Shown here one piece after another: positions 32,318-40,259 of a stretch of 62,804 nt of DNA (position 1 is its first letter; every line of letters starts with the position of its first letter). Below the pieces are notes generated by a model that worked only from the letters and a program-made list of their open reading frames with translations, had not been told where the DNA came from and did not search any database. A program made the translations under genes and the position numbers. Source of the DNA: Tistrella mobilis. Lineage in GTDB: Bacteria > Pseudomonadota > Alphaproteobacteria > Tistrellales > Tistrellaceae. The stretch lies in assembly GCF_041468085.1 (NCBI RefSeq), contig NZ_CP121016.1:1-62804 (forward strand), given 5' to 3'.

Positions 32318-33258
32318 GAGTCCGTCCGAGAAGTTATCTATGATTTCCGGCTCCTTGCGATTCTCCGCATCATGATCCGGATCATGGCGAGGCGGAGGAA
32401 TGCCAAAGCCATCCGTGAGAGGTTCTCGAAGTCTTTGGCCAGCCTGCGGCAGCGGCCGAGCCATCCGAAGGTCCGTTCGACGATCCAGCGTTTGGGCAGG
32501 ACCTGGAAGCCCTTTGCGGTATCGGAACGCTTGACGATTTCCAGGTGCCAGACGCCGAGTTCACGCACGGCGGCAGCCGTGGCGGCCCCCTGGTAGCCAC
32601 CATCGGCGAAGATGCGCTCGATGAACGGAAACAGGCGGCGGACCTCCTTCAGCACCGGCAACGCGCCGTCCCGATCCTGGATGTCGGCAGGCTGGATCTG
32701 CGCTTCCAGCATCATGCCGAGCGTGTCGACGACGATGTGCCGCTTCTTGCCTTTGACCTTTTTGCCCGCGTCATAGCCCGACGGATCGATCCGCGCCCCC
32801 CTTTTTCCGCGCTTTTGACGCTCTGGCTGTCGATGATTGCGGCGCTCGGTCCGGCCTCTTTCCCGGCCAGCTCGCGAACATCCACGAACAGGGCATGGTG
32901 GATCCGCGCCAGCGTGCCATCCCATTCCCACAGACCCAGATATTCATGCACCGTGCTCCGCGGCGGCAGATCCTTGGGCAGAGCCCGCCATTGGCAGCCA
33001 GTCATCAGCACATGGAACACGCCGTTCAGAACCTCGCGGACATCGACCGTGCGCTGTCGGCCGCCGCGCTTCGCGGGCGGGATCAGCGGTTCGACCAGCG
33101 CCCATTCTTCATCCGTCAGGTCGCTCGGATATCTCAGGCCCGGCCGTTCATAAATCCGGCGGGTTTCCGTCGTCCACATTCTGTCCGCTCCCATTTCCTC
33201 TGGCGCGGCATAGAATCACAACGGATTCACCGGATTCAATAACCTTCCGGACGGGCTC
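32318..33258 (-). mobile_element. IS5-family element A
   Basis: Inverted repeats GAGTCCGTCCGAGAAGTTAT (left, 32318) and GAGCCCGTCCGGAAGGTTAT (right, reverse strand, ending 33258) match at 17 of 20 positions. A 3-base target duplication TGA flanks the element (32315-32317, 33259-33261), consistent with the TNA targets of the IS427 group. Length 941 bp; one transposase in two frames. Confidence 0.85.
32338..33194 (-). CDS. IS5-family transposase, two frames joined by -1 frameshift
   Basis: The first frame (33194 down to about 32805) gives LRYPSDLTDEEWALVEPLIP and AAIIDSQSVKSAEKGG; the second frame continues GARIDPSGYDAGKKVKGKKR, HIVVDTLGMMLEAQ, FADGGYQG and RWIVERTFGWLGRCRRLAKD. The DDE residues are therefore split over both frames. 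The joint lies on a slippery run A5-G6, where re-reading one base restores the protein. IS427-group elements use such programmed frameshifts, so this is probably a working gene. Start ATG 33194 is tentative. Confidence 0.85.
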
Positions 33259-33352
33259 TGAGGCATGGGAAGGTAGATGCGGTGTTGGTCGTGCCCGGGA
33301 GTATTGGGAGAGATTTCCATTGAAGGGCGAGCACCAGTCGTCGCATGCGATC

Positions 33353-33775
33353 TTAAGCCGACGACGAGGGTGATACTTTGCGGGGACGGCCGCCTTTGCG
33401 GCCATTCTCACGGGAGCTGGCTACCTTCGCGGGGCTGCGTATGCGGCCTCCGGCCGCGCCGAGTTGAGCGGCCATCCAGCGCTTGGATCCGAGCTGGCCA
33501 GCCATGAGGCCAGGCACATAGAGGTCTGCATCGAGCCGCGGCCAGTGAAGGCCCAGACCCGAGGGGGTGATTTCGATAACGGCGAGGTCTTCCGGTGAGG
33601 CGCCGGTCAAGCCCTCGGCCAAGCGCGGCGGAAAGCTGATCTGCACATCCGTGTTGAGCTTGACCACTACACGCGCGGTGCGCCGATCGTAGCGGGCGGC
33701 CACGGCATAGCCCGCCTGACGGTGTGCTTGAGTGCGCTTCTCTGCCTGGATGAATTCCTGCTCAGAAACGGCCAT
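33353..33775 (-). CDS. DUF2442-type protein
   Basis: A 140-residue protein: ARYDRRTARVVVKLNTDVQI, SFPPRLAEGLTGASPEDLAV, IEITPSGLGLHWPRLDADLY. This is the DUF2442 pattern (strands then WP..D.D). The basic tail (SRENGRKGGRPRKVS) is an AT-hook-like DNA contact. ATG 33775 chosen. It overlaps the upstream DUF4160 gene by 14 bases; such pairs behave like toxin-antitoxin or regulatory modules, but no activity is established here. Confidence 0.72.
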   Translation of the reverse strand: MAVSEQEFIQAEKRTQAHRQAGYAVAARYDRRTARVVVKLNTDVQISFPPRLAEGLTGASPEDLAVIEITPSGLGLHWPRLDADLYVPGLMAGQLGSKRWMAAQLGAAGGRIRSPAKVASSRENGRKGGRPRKVSPSSSA

Positions 33776-34007
33776 GGATATCCCTCCATTCGGAGCATAG
33801 GACGGCGAGGTTGGCAGCCAGATCCGATTTGATGCGGGCCACATCCGATCGATTGAACCCATAATTCTCGCGCAATTCAGGCGGGCCGTCGGGGCAATTC
33901 AGGACAAACACCGCTTCCCCGTCGCCAATCACATGGACGTGGGCGGGACGATGGTCGTTCGGGTAAATCGCGACCCGCAGGCCGCCGATGCGCAAGATCG
34001 TAGGCAT
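33762..34007 (-). CDS. DUF4160-type protein
   Basis: An 81-residue protein, MPTILRIGGLRVAIYPNDHR, PAHVHVIGDGEAVFVLNC, ending LAANLAVLCSEWRDIHGRF. The DHRPAHVHV segment is the DUF4160 hallmark. It is the first gene of a two-gene unit with the DUF2442 protein. The AT-rich DNA at 34010-34060 probably carries its promoter. Confidence 0.78.
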   Translation of the reverse strand: MPTILRIGGLRVAIYPNDHRPAHVHVIGDGEAVFVLNCPDGPPELRENYGFNRSDVARIKSDLAANLAVLCSEWRDIHGRF

Positions 34008-34166
34008 ATCTCACTATACCAAAACCTAACCGCTTAGGAAATATAAAGACCACCTCCACCCTTGTTAACGTTCCGGCCGGCAACATCCCCCTCTCCCCAC
34101 GCTTATATTTATGATAACGTCCTTTATCAGTGTTTTAAGAACCCCCTCACTCCACGGCACCCGCCC

Positions 34167-35129
34167 ATGCCCCTGATCCCCGCCACACCACCCGGCCTGC
34201 CCGCCACTCCACCCCTCATCGCCGCCGCCGGCGATCCGGCCCGGCTGCGCTTCCTCGAATTCTTCGTCGCCCGGATCCGCAACCCGCACACCCGGCGTGC
34301 CTATGGCCGGGCGGCAGATGACTTCCTCACCTGGTGCAGCGGCATCGGGCTGACCGCGATCGGTCAGGTCCAGCCGCTGCATGTCGCGGCCTGGGTCGAG
34401 CTTCAGGGGCGGCACTTCGCCGCGCCGACCGTCAAGCAGCGCCTGGCCGGGCTGAAGCATCTGTTCGACTGGCTGGTAACCGGCCAGATTCTGCCCGCCA
34501 ACCCGGCCGCGTCGGTGCGCGGCCCGGTGCATCGGGTCAAACGGGGCAAGACCCCGGTTCTGGAGGCGGCCGAGGCGCGGCGGATCCTGGAGGCGATCGA
34601 CGTCTCAACCCCGATCGGGCTGCGCGACCGCGCCCTGATCGGGCTGATGGTCTACAGCTTCGCCCGGATCGGTGCGGCCCTGGCCATGCGGGTGGAGGAC
34701 GTCTATGTCCAGAACCGGCGCCTCTGGGTGCGGCTGCACGAGAAGGGGGGCAAGCGTCACGACATGCCCTGTCACCACAATCTCGATGCCTGGCTGCACG
34801 ACTATATGGAGGGTTGTGCGCTGGCGGATGACCGGCGGAGTGCCCTGTTCCGGACCATCGCCCGCGGCACCGGCCGGCTGAGCGACCGGGCGATGCAGCA
34901 GGCCGATGCCTATGCGATGATCCGGCGCCGGGCCGCGGCGGCCGGGATCGAGACGCCGATCGGCAATCACAGCTTCCGGGCCACGGGGATCACCGCCTAT
35001 CTCAAGAACGGGGGCACGCTGGAAAAGGCGGCAACCATGGCCAACCATGCCTCCACCCGCACCACCCAGCTTTATGACCGGCGGCCGGATGAGGTGACGC
35101 TGGATGAGGTGGAGCGGATCTTCGTCTGA
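34167..35129 (+). CDS. Tyrosine recombinase/integrase
   Basis: A 320-residue recombinase with all catalytic residues: Arg167 (SFARIGAAL), Lys195 (RLHEKGGKRHDM), His268 and Arg271 (HSFRATGIT), His294 (MANHASTRTT) and Tyr303 (QLYDRR). The N-terminal SAM-like domain NPHTRRAYGRAADDFLTWCS and LFDWLVTGQILPANPA is also normal. Possible roles are dimer resolution of the plasmid or integration of a mobile segment. ATG 34167 chosen; the codon use matches the plasmid backbone. The resolvase at the window ends is dead, so this may be the functional multimer-resolution enzyme. Confidence 0.88.
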   Translation: MPLIPATPPGLPATPPLIAAAGDPARLRFLEFFVARIRNPHTRRAYGRAADDFLTWCSGIGLTAIGQVQPLHVAAWVELQGRHFAAPTVKQRLAGLKHLFDWLVTGQILPANPAASVRGPVHRVKRGKTPVLEAAEARRILEAIDVSTPIGLRDRALIGLMVYSFARIGAALAMRVEDVYVQNRRLWVRLHEKGGKRHDMPCHHNLDAWLHDYMEGCALADDRRSALFRTIARGTGRLSDRAMQQADAYAMIRRRAAAAGIETPIGNHSFRATGITAYLKNGGTLEKAATMANHASTRTTQLYDRRPDEVTLDEVERIFV

Positions 35130-35445
35130 CCCTCTGGCTGGTGCTCTGCGATCTCCGGCATCTGATCAAAACCCCGGCCCTGAAGATGGGGAACCCAGGT
35201 TCCCCGCGGCGCAAGGGGCAAGCGCCGGCGGCGGTGCCGCCGTCGTCGATCGCGGGGTCTCCCCAGCCTTCGGCGGCAGGGCGCCTGCAGGCCGGCGCGC
35301 AGCGCCGCCCCGGGCCCGGGCCCGGGGTGGGTGATCCCCCTCCCCGCGATCGACCCCTCTGAGCTGCGCCGCTTCCCCTCCTTCGTTCGCCACTTGGGCG
35401 TTGTCGGTCGATGAAATCGACCGACACATCAAGACGGAGGAGACC
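35130..35445. other. GC-rich hairpin cluster before ardC
   Basis: No gene is visible. The DNA has several inverted repeats: CGATCGCGGGG/CCCCGCGATCG (about 35248-35258 and 35343-35353), CCCCGGGCCCGGGCCCGGGG around 35311, and CGGTCGAT-GAA-ATCGACCG at 35406-35424 just before the ardC ribosome site. Its character resembles the blocks at 5160-5340 and 9885-10075. Confidence 0.5.
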
Positions 35446-36333
35446 ATGAAGCAGGATCTTCACGCCGAGGTGACCGCCCGGATCGTGGCGCAGCTTGAGA
35501 CGGGTGTGCGGCCCTGGATGCGCCCTTGGACGACGGGGGAGAGCGTGGCAGGCCGGCCGCTTCGGGCCACGGGTGAGCCCTATCGTGGAATCAACACGCT
35601 CATTCTGTGGGAGGCGAGCCTCATCCGCGGCTATCATGCGCCCACCTGGATTACCTTCCGGCAGGCCCGGGCGGAAGGCGGCACGGTCCGTCGGGGTGAG
35701 CGTGGGACCACGGTTGTCTACAGCTCTGCCCTCACCCGTACCGATGTCGATCCGGAGACGGGCCAGGAAGCAGAGACCCGGATCCCGTTCCTGAAGAGCT
35801 ATACGGTGTTCAATGTCGAGCAGTGCGACGGACTGCCGGACCGATTGACGGCCCCGCTTCCGGCGTGCCCCGAACCTGAGCGGATCGCTGCCGCCGAAGC
35901 CTTCATCGCGGCGACGGGTGCTCGCATTGAGGCCGGGGGTGGGCGTGCCTTTTATGCGCCGGCCCGGGATATGATCGGCATGCCGGCACGCACTGCCTTC
36001 CGCGACGCTCATGGCTGGTACGCCACCCTCTTGCACGAGCTGACCCATTGGACCGGTCATCCCGCCCGGTGCCATCGCCAGTTCGGCCGGCGCTTCGCCG
36101 ATCAGACTTACGCCCGTGAAGAGCTGGTTGCCGAGCTTGGCGCGGCCTTCCTGTGCGCGGATCTGGGCGTTGCACTCACGCCGCGCGAGGACCATGCCGC
36201 CTATCTCGCGAGCTGGCTCGATGTGCTCAGGGCAGACAAGCGTGCGATCTTCCAGGCCGCGAGTTTTGCGGCACGGGCGGTCGACTATCTCCATGCGCAG
36301 CAGGCGGCGGCATCGGGGCAGGCTGTCGCGTAG
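35446..36333 (+). CDS. ardC: ArdC-type antirestriction protein
   Basis: A 295-residue protein. The N-terminal ssDNA-binding domain shows VRPWMRPWTTGESVAGRPLR, YRGINTLILWEASLIRGYHA and PTWITFRQARAEGGTVRRGE. The C-terminal zincin-like metallopeptidase domain has HELTH in TLLHELTHWTGHPARC and the third-ligand region YAREELVAELGAAFLCADLG. ArdC-type proteins protect incoming plasmid DNA from host restriction during conjugation. ATG 35446 follows ACGGAGGAG. Confidence 0.9.
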   Translation: MKQDLHAEVTARIVAQLETGVRPWMRPWTTGESVAGRPLRATGEPYRGINTLILWEASLIRGYHAPTWITFRQARAEGGTVRRGERGTTVVYSSALTRTDVDPETGQEAETRIPFLKSYTVFNVEQCDGLPDRLTAPLPACPEPERIAAAEAFIAATGARIEAGGGRAFYAPARDMIGMPARTAFRDAHGWYATLLHELTHWTGHPARCHRQFGRRFADQTYAREELVAELGAAFLCADLGVALTPREDHAAYLASWLDVLRADKRAIFQAASFAARAVDYLHAQQAAASGQAVA

Positions 36334-36341
36334 CTATAAAA

Positions 36342-36381
36342 ATGCACTTACATCACTGTATATGCAGTGATGTAAGTGCAT
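36342..36381. repeat. 17-bp perfect inverted repeat after ardC
   Basis: ATGCACTTACATCACTG and CAGTGATGTAAGTGCAT enclose the 6-base loop TATATG. It follows the ardC stop by nine bases. The stem is AT-rich and lacks a T tract, so an operator or recombination site is as likely as a terminator. The preceding CTATAAAAATGCA resembles the AT blocks at 4085 and 5035. Confidence 0.65.
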
Positions 36382-36439
36382 CTTAATGTATCATTGGTCT
36401 GCATGCACGGCATGCGATGCCTGCGTGGCAGAGGCGGAC

Positions 36440-36577
36440 TTGTTATTTGGAGTAAGTTTAAGTAATTTCAATGAGTTGAAGGAAGGTGACTTCACCGTGC
36501 GGACGGGGATGGTCCCAATCTGCGGGTCATTGACTCCCAATGTGCCGAGGCTTTTCCGCACGGGTGGGAATAGCTCC
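36440..36577 (+). CRISPR. Degenerate CRISPR-like mini-array (leader, repeat, 32-nt spacer, repeat)
   Basis: After an AT-rich leader-like stretch (36440-36487) comes a 29-base unit at 36488-36516 (GACTTCACCGTGCGG, then ACGGGGATGGTCCC), a spacer of exactly 32 bases (36517-36548) and a second 29-base unit at 36549-36577 (GGCTTTTCCGCACGGG, then TGGGAATAGCTCC). Both units are diverged forms of the type I-E-like repeat found intact at 37269-37297; the second unit matches that repeat at 20 of 29 positions. The leader matches the DNA before that repeat. Repeat and spacer lengths fit type I-E. No cas gene is present. Confidence 0.55.
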
Positions 36578-36635
36578 TTCTGCCAGATTTGAGTGCGCCC
36601 CGCCGTTGATTGCGATTTTGGTGCATGTTTTCGCT

Positions 36636-36873
36636 ATGAAAATCGTTCGCACTAACCGCTATCGACAGGACATGACTCGTATCGGCGCGATCGACGAGGA
36701 GGTTCGAGCTTCGGGGTCGAGGCAAGCTTAACGGTAGACGAGCGATCTACTTTATCATGCTGTCCGATGGCATCGTGGTGATGGTCGCGGCTTATGCAAA
36801 GAACGAGAAAGAAGACCTGTCGCCGACAGATCGCAAAGCAATCCTGGCAGTGATCGAGGAGATCGATGGATGA
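36636..36873 (+). pseudogene. RelE/HigB-type toxin, deleted and frameshifted
   Basis: The first frame, MKIVRTNRYRQDMTRIGAID, ends early at 36731. A second frame then gives GRRAIYFIMLSDGIVVMVAA and YAKNEKEDLSPTDRKAILAV, ending in a TGA that overlaps the next ATG. Together these are the start and end of a RelE-type toxin of about 110 residues; the middle is missing. It cannot make the normal toxin. Confidence 0.75.
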
Positions 36874-37182
36874 GCGACAACCGGACGGACCTCGGATATG
36901 CCCTCGAAGAGGGGCTGCGCGAGGCTCTGACATGGAAGCGGGGTGAACTGCCCCTTCAACCTCGGATCGTCGATCCGATTCGGTGTGCCCTCAGGGACGC
37001 TGAACAACTGGCTCCAGGGGCGTCATAGTCCGGATCCGGCCGGCCGCGCTTATCTGACCGTCATCGCCAATGCGCCGGAGACGGTAATGGCCGCTCTGCA
37101 GAAGGATGCCGCAGGGCATACCAACCGTACGAAGGAGCGGCCTGCCCACAACGCTTGGGCTCCTGTCATGGAGACGCTCTGA
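36870..37182 (+). pseudogene. HigA-type HTH antitoxin, deleted and frameshifted
   Basis: The start MSDNRTDLGYALEEGLREAL, TWKRGELPL is followed by a frame change; the second frame reads SIRFGVPSGTLNNWLQGRHS and PDPAGRAYLTVIANAPETVM, the HTH and tail of the antitoxin. About 25 residues between are missing. The ATG overlaps the toxin stop, the usual toxin-antitoxin order. The decayed pair lies between the two CRISPR-like leader-repeat units. Confidence 0.75.
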
Positions 37183-37213
37183 TTGCATGTCATGCGATGT
37201 GGACGGTGCGGCG

Positions 37214-37297
37214 ACAAGTTTGTTCTTTGGAGAGAGTTTCATTAATTTCAATCAGTTGATTGGCAGGGAGTTCCCCCGCGTGGGCGGGGATAGACCC
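37214..37297 (+). CRISPR. Solo type I-E-like CRISPR repeat with leader
   Basis: The 29-base sequence at 37269-37297 (AGTTCCCCCGCGTGG, then GCGGGGATAGACCC) has the CCCCGCG...CGGGG hairpin and the GATAGACCC end typical of type I-E repeats. The 55 bases before it (TTTGGAGAGAGTTTCATTAA, TTTCAATCAGTTGA) align with the leader at 36440-36487 (TTTGGAGTAAGTTTAAGTAA, TTTCAATGAGTTGA). No second repeat follows at spacer distance, so this is an orphan leader plus one repeat. Confidence 0.6.
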
Positions 37298-37321
37298 CCG
37301 TTTTGACCGGGGCGGATCGAC

Positions 37322-37551
37322 ATGGCGCCGGCCCACCCGACCGACTGGAAAGAGACGCCCGACACCGTTACGGCGATGATGCGCAATGGTGCCGATCTCG
37401 CGTCGGCGGGCGGGAAGGCGGCGGGCCGGGTGATGCGGGTGCGCACCGCGATTTCACCCGAGCGGCACCGGGCGGCGTGCAACCAGCTTTTCGGTCAGGA
37501 ATGCTGCCGGGTGGACGATCATGTCGGGCTGGGCCATATCGATCTTCACAG
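37322..37551 (+). pseudogene. Unrecognised gene, cut by IS21 element 1
   Basis: An open frame MAPAHPTDWKETPDTVTAMM, RNGADLASAGGKAAGRVMRV, ending at FGQECCRVDDHVGLGHIDLH where the IS21 left end begins at 37552. The remaining 76 residues have no family I recognise and the C-terminus is lost. The codon use is that of the GC-rich backbone. Confidence 0.4.
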
Positions 37552-37674
37552 TGTCAACGGCGGAGCAAAACCAGGCCATTGGGCGGCGCAAAAGTAGGCC
37601 ACTTGGCGGCGCATTCGGGGAACGTCGGGAGGGCGTAGCCCGACCAGAGTTTCCCGAATGCGGCGTCGGCGTTC

Positions 37675-38445
37675 TTATGGGGTGACGGCGTCGGTTTTTC
37701 GGGCCCTGCTTTGCGCGAGGCGATAGCTGTCGCCATTCATCTCGAGGATGCTGACGTGGTGGGTCAGGCGGTCAAGGAGCGCGCCTGTGAGGCGCTCGGA
37801 CCCGAAGGTTTCGGTCCATTCGTCGAAGGGCAGATTGCTGGTGATCAGCGTCGATCCGCGTTCGTAACGCTGGGAGACCAGTTCGAACAGCAGCTCCGCT
37901 CCGGTCTTTGACAGCGGCACAAAGCCCAACTCGTCGATGATGAGCAGCTTGTAGCCGGCCATCTGCTTCTGGAAGCGCAGTAAGCGGCGTTCGTCGCGCG
38001 CCTCCATCATCTCGCTGACGAGCGCGGCGGCCGTGGTGAAGCCCACGGACAATCCCTTCTGGCAGGCCGCCAGCCCGAGACCGATCGCAACATGGGTCTT
38101 GCCCGTGCCGCTGGGCCCGAGCGCGATGACGTTCTCGCGCCTTTCGATCCATTCGCAGCGCGCCAGTTCCAGCACCAGCATCTTGTTGAGCTTCGGGATG
38201 GCGGCGAAGTCGAAGCTGTCGAGGCTCTTGGCGGCCGGGAACTTCGCAGCCTTGATGCGGCGCTCGACCATCCTGCGTTCCCGGTCGATCAGTTCCAGCT
38301 CGACCAGCCTGGCAAGATAGCGAACATGATCCACGCCCTCGACCGCGCATTGCCGGGCAAGCTTCTGGTGCTCGCGCAGGAAGGTCGGCAGCTTCAAGGT
38401 CTTGAGGTGATGAGCGAGCAGGAGTTCGGGAGCATCGCTGCTCAT
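37675..38445 (-). CDS. istB: IstB ATPase of IS21 element 1
   Basis: A 256-residue AAA+ helper of the IS21 transposase. Walker A is LGPSGTGKTHVA, Walker B LLIIDELGFVPL, and the N-terminal helix TLKLPTFLREHQKLARQCAV is typical. It controls target choice with IstA. Its ATG overlaps the istA stop by four bases. The protein is close to 90% identical by eye to IstB of element 2. Confidence 0.93.
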   Translation of the reverse strand: MSSDAPELLLAHHLKTLKLPTFLREHQKLARQCAVEGVDHVRYLARLVELELIDRERRMVERRIKAAKFPAAKSLDSFDFAAIPKLNKMLVLELARCEWIERRENVIALGPSGTGKTHVAIGLGLAACQKGLSVGFTTAAALVSEMMEARDERRLLRFQKQMAGYKLLIIDELGFVPLSKTGAELLFELVSQRYERGSTLITSNLPFDEWTETFGSERLTGALLDRLTHHVSILEMNGDSYRLAQSRARKTDAVTP

Positions 38446-39935
38446 GCCGGTTCCTCCTCACGGTCCAGCAGGCGCATATAGGCCTTGGCCGACGTCTTCT
38501 CGACAGTGGCTCTGGGCAGATAGGGATAGATGTCGAGGTCCAGCCTGGGCGGCCTGCGCTCGGCCCGGCACAGGACGAGGTGCTTCACGGCATCGAAGCT
38601 GATGGCGCCCAGATGCAGCGCCTGCTTCACGGCTGCGTGCAGGTCGGCCAGATCGAAGCTTTCCATCAGGCGCAGCACCTGCACATAGGCGCGCCGGCCC
38701 TGTTTGCCCATCCGCGCCTCCATGAGACGGCGCAGTGTCGTGAACGCCTCCGGCAGTTCCCAGCCCTGCAAGGGGGCCGCCTGGTCGAGCGCGTTGATCT
38801 TCTGCTCGATCAGCGGCAGGTAATGCAGCGGATCGAAGACAACCTCTTCGCGCGCATAGCTGCGCGGATGGCGGGCAATGATCTCCCCGCCGCAGCCGAT
38901 CACCACCGCGTCGACATAGCCACGGATCCAGACGTCCTGGTGGCCGAAGGCGACCGGAACGGAGTAGTCGTTGGTTCTGTAGCGCACCAGCGCCTGCGAA
39001 GTGACCCGACCGCTGGCCTGGTCGCAGGCCTCGAAGGGCGATGCCGGCAGCGGGCGCATCGCCGCCAGATCGCGCAGCAAGCGTTCGCCGATCGTCTCGC
39101 TCTCGCCGCGCAGCCGGTCACCCTGGCGCTTGCGGCACTGCTCCTCGAGCCACAGGTTGAACGCGTCCCACGATGCAAAGCGCGGGATCGGCACCATGAA
39201 GTTGCGCCGCGCATAGCCGACCAGTCCTTCGACGCTGCCCTTGTCATTGCCCTTGCCGGGCCGGCCATAGCGGTCCCGGATCAGGTAGTGGGACAGAAAG
39301 CCGCTGAACAGCGCCGCCCGCTTGCGCGTGCCGTCGGGCAGAATCTTCGCCACCAGGCAGCGGTCGTTGTCGTAGACGATCGACTGCGGCACAGCCCCGA
39401 AGAAGGCGAAGGCATGGATATGGCCGTCCACCCACGCTTCGGCCACCGCCGCAGGATAGGCGTGAACATAGCACGCATCGCTGTGCGGCAGATCGAGCAC
39501 GAAGAAGTGCGCCTTCTGCTCCACGCCGCCGATCACCACAGTCGCCTCGCCGAAATCGGCCTGCGCATGGCCTGGCGGATGCGCCAGCGGCACGAACATC
39601 TCCTGGCCGCGCCGCGCCCGGTCGCGCATGTAGTCCTTGATGATCGTGTAGCCGCCGGTAAACCCATGTTCGTCACGAAGGCGATCAAAAACGCGCTTGG
39701 CCGTATGACGCTGCTTGCGCGGGACCGCACGGTCCGCCTCAAGCCACTGATCGATGATCGGGATGAACGCGTCCAGCTTCGGGCGTCGCACCGGAGCCTG
39801 CCGCCGATAGCCGGGCGGAACCGAATACGCCATCATCTTGCGAACCGTGTCGCGCGATATGCCAAAATGCCTTGCTGCCTCGCGTTGGCTCATGCCCCTG
39901 TCGCAAGCCACGCGAACCTTCAGATATAATTCCAC
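38442..39935 (-). CDS. istA: IstA transposase of IS21 element 1
   Basis: A 497-residue DDE transposase. The N-terminal HTH reads MSQREAARHFGISRDTVRKM and the catalytic core includes HAQADFGEATVVIGG (first Asp), IVYDNDRCLV (second Asp) and KGSVEGLVGYARRNF (Glu). A C-terminal RNase H-like/beta region follows. Full length and intact. Confidence 0.93.
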   Translation of the reverse strand: MELYLKVRVACDRGMSQREAARHFGISRDTVRKMMAYSVPPGYRRQAPVRRPKLDAFIPIIDQWLEADRAVPRKQRHTAKRVFDRLRDEHGFTGGYTIIKDYMRDRARRGQEMFVPLAHPPGHAQADFGEATVVIGGVEQKAHFFVLDLPHSDACYVHAYPAAVAEAWVDGHIHAFAFFGAVPQSIVYDNDRCLVAKILPDGTRKRAALFSGFLSHYLIRDRYGRPGKGNDKGSVEGLVGYARRNFMVPIPRFASWDAFNLWLEEQCRKRQGDRLRGESETIGERLLRDLAAMRPLPASPFEACDQASGRVTSQALVRYRTNDYSVPVAFGHQDVWIRGYVDAVVIGCGGEIIARHPRSYAREEVVFDPLHYLPLIEQKINALDQAAPLQGWELPEAFTTLRRLMEARMGKQGRRAYVQVLRLMESFDLADLHAAVKQALHLGAISFDAVKHLVLCRAERRPPRLDLDIYPYLPRATVEKTSAKAYMRLLDREEEPA

Positions 39936-40056
39936 GGTGTAGATCCCTCGTCCCTCCCTGCGCCACGCAGAAAAGGGAAAAGTGGACGACTTTTACGCCG
40001 CCCGCAGCGGGACTATCCCGCCGCTACCGTGGTCGACTTTCTCACCGCCGTTCTCA

Positions 40057-40259
40057 CAACCTTTAGTGATCTTAAAATGAATTAATTGCAACGAAGGGGT
40101 GGAGCGTTCCCCCAGCCGGGGGCGGCCTCACGCTTCAGCCTGCGACTGTGCAGTCAGGGCGCAAGCGGGCGAAACCGTTGAAGCATCATCCCCCGGATGG
40201 CATCCGGCCAAGCGTGAATGTTTCCAGTCACGTAGGCGCTGCAGGCTGCACCTTTGTCT
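40057..40259. other. Spacer between IS21 element 1 and the phosphonate fragment
   Basis: About 200 bases without a gene. The first 30 bases are AT-rich (GTGATCTTAAAATGAATTAA), then GC-rich DNA with a GGGGG/CCCCC pair near 40110-40126. A transcription end for the minus-strand operon is possible. Confidence 0.4.

Larger units (their letters stand above)
37552..40056 (-). mobile_element. IS21-family element 1
   Basis: A 2,505-bp element bounded by TGTCAACGGCGG (37552) and, reversed, TGAGAACGGCGG (ending 40056), with istB and istA on the minus strand. Inside the left end are two tandem blocks with AGGCCATTGGGCGGCG and AGGCCACTTGGCGGCG, typical transposase-binding repeats. No target duplication is evident (ACAG before, CAAC after), which suggests rearrangement after insertion. 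Confidence 0.88.
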
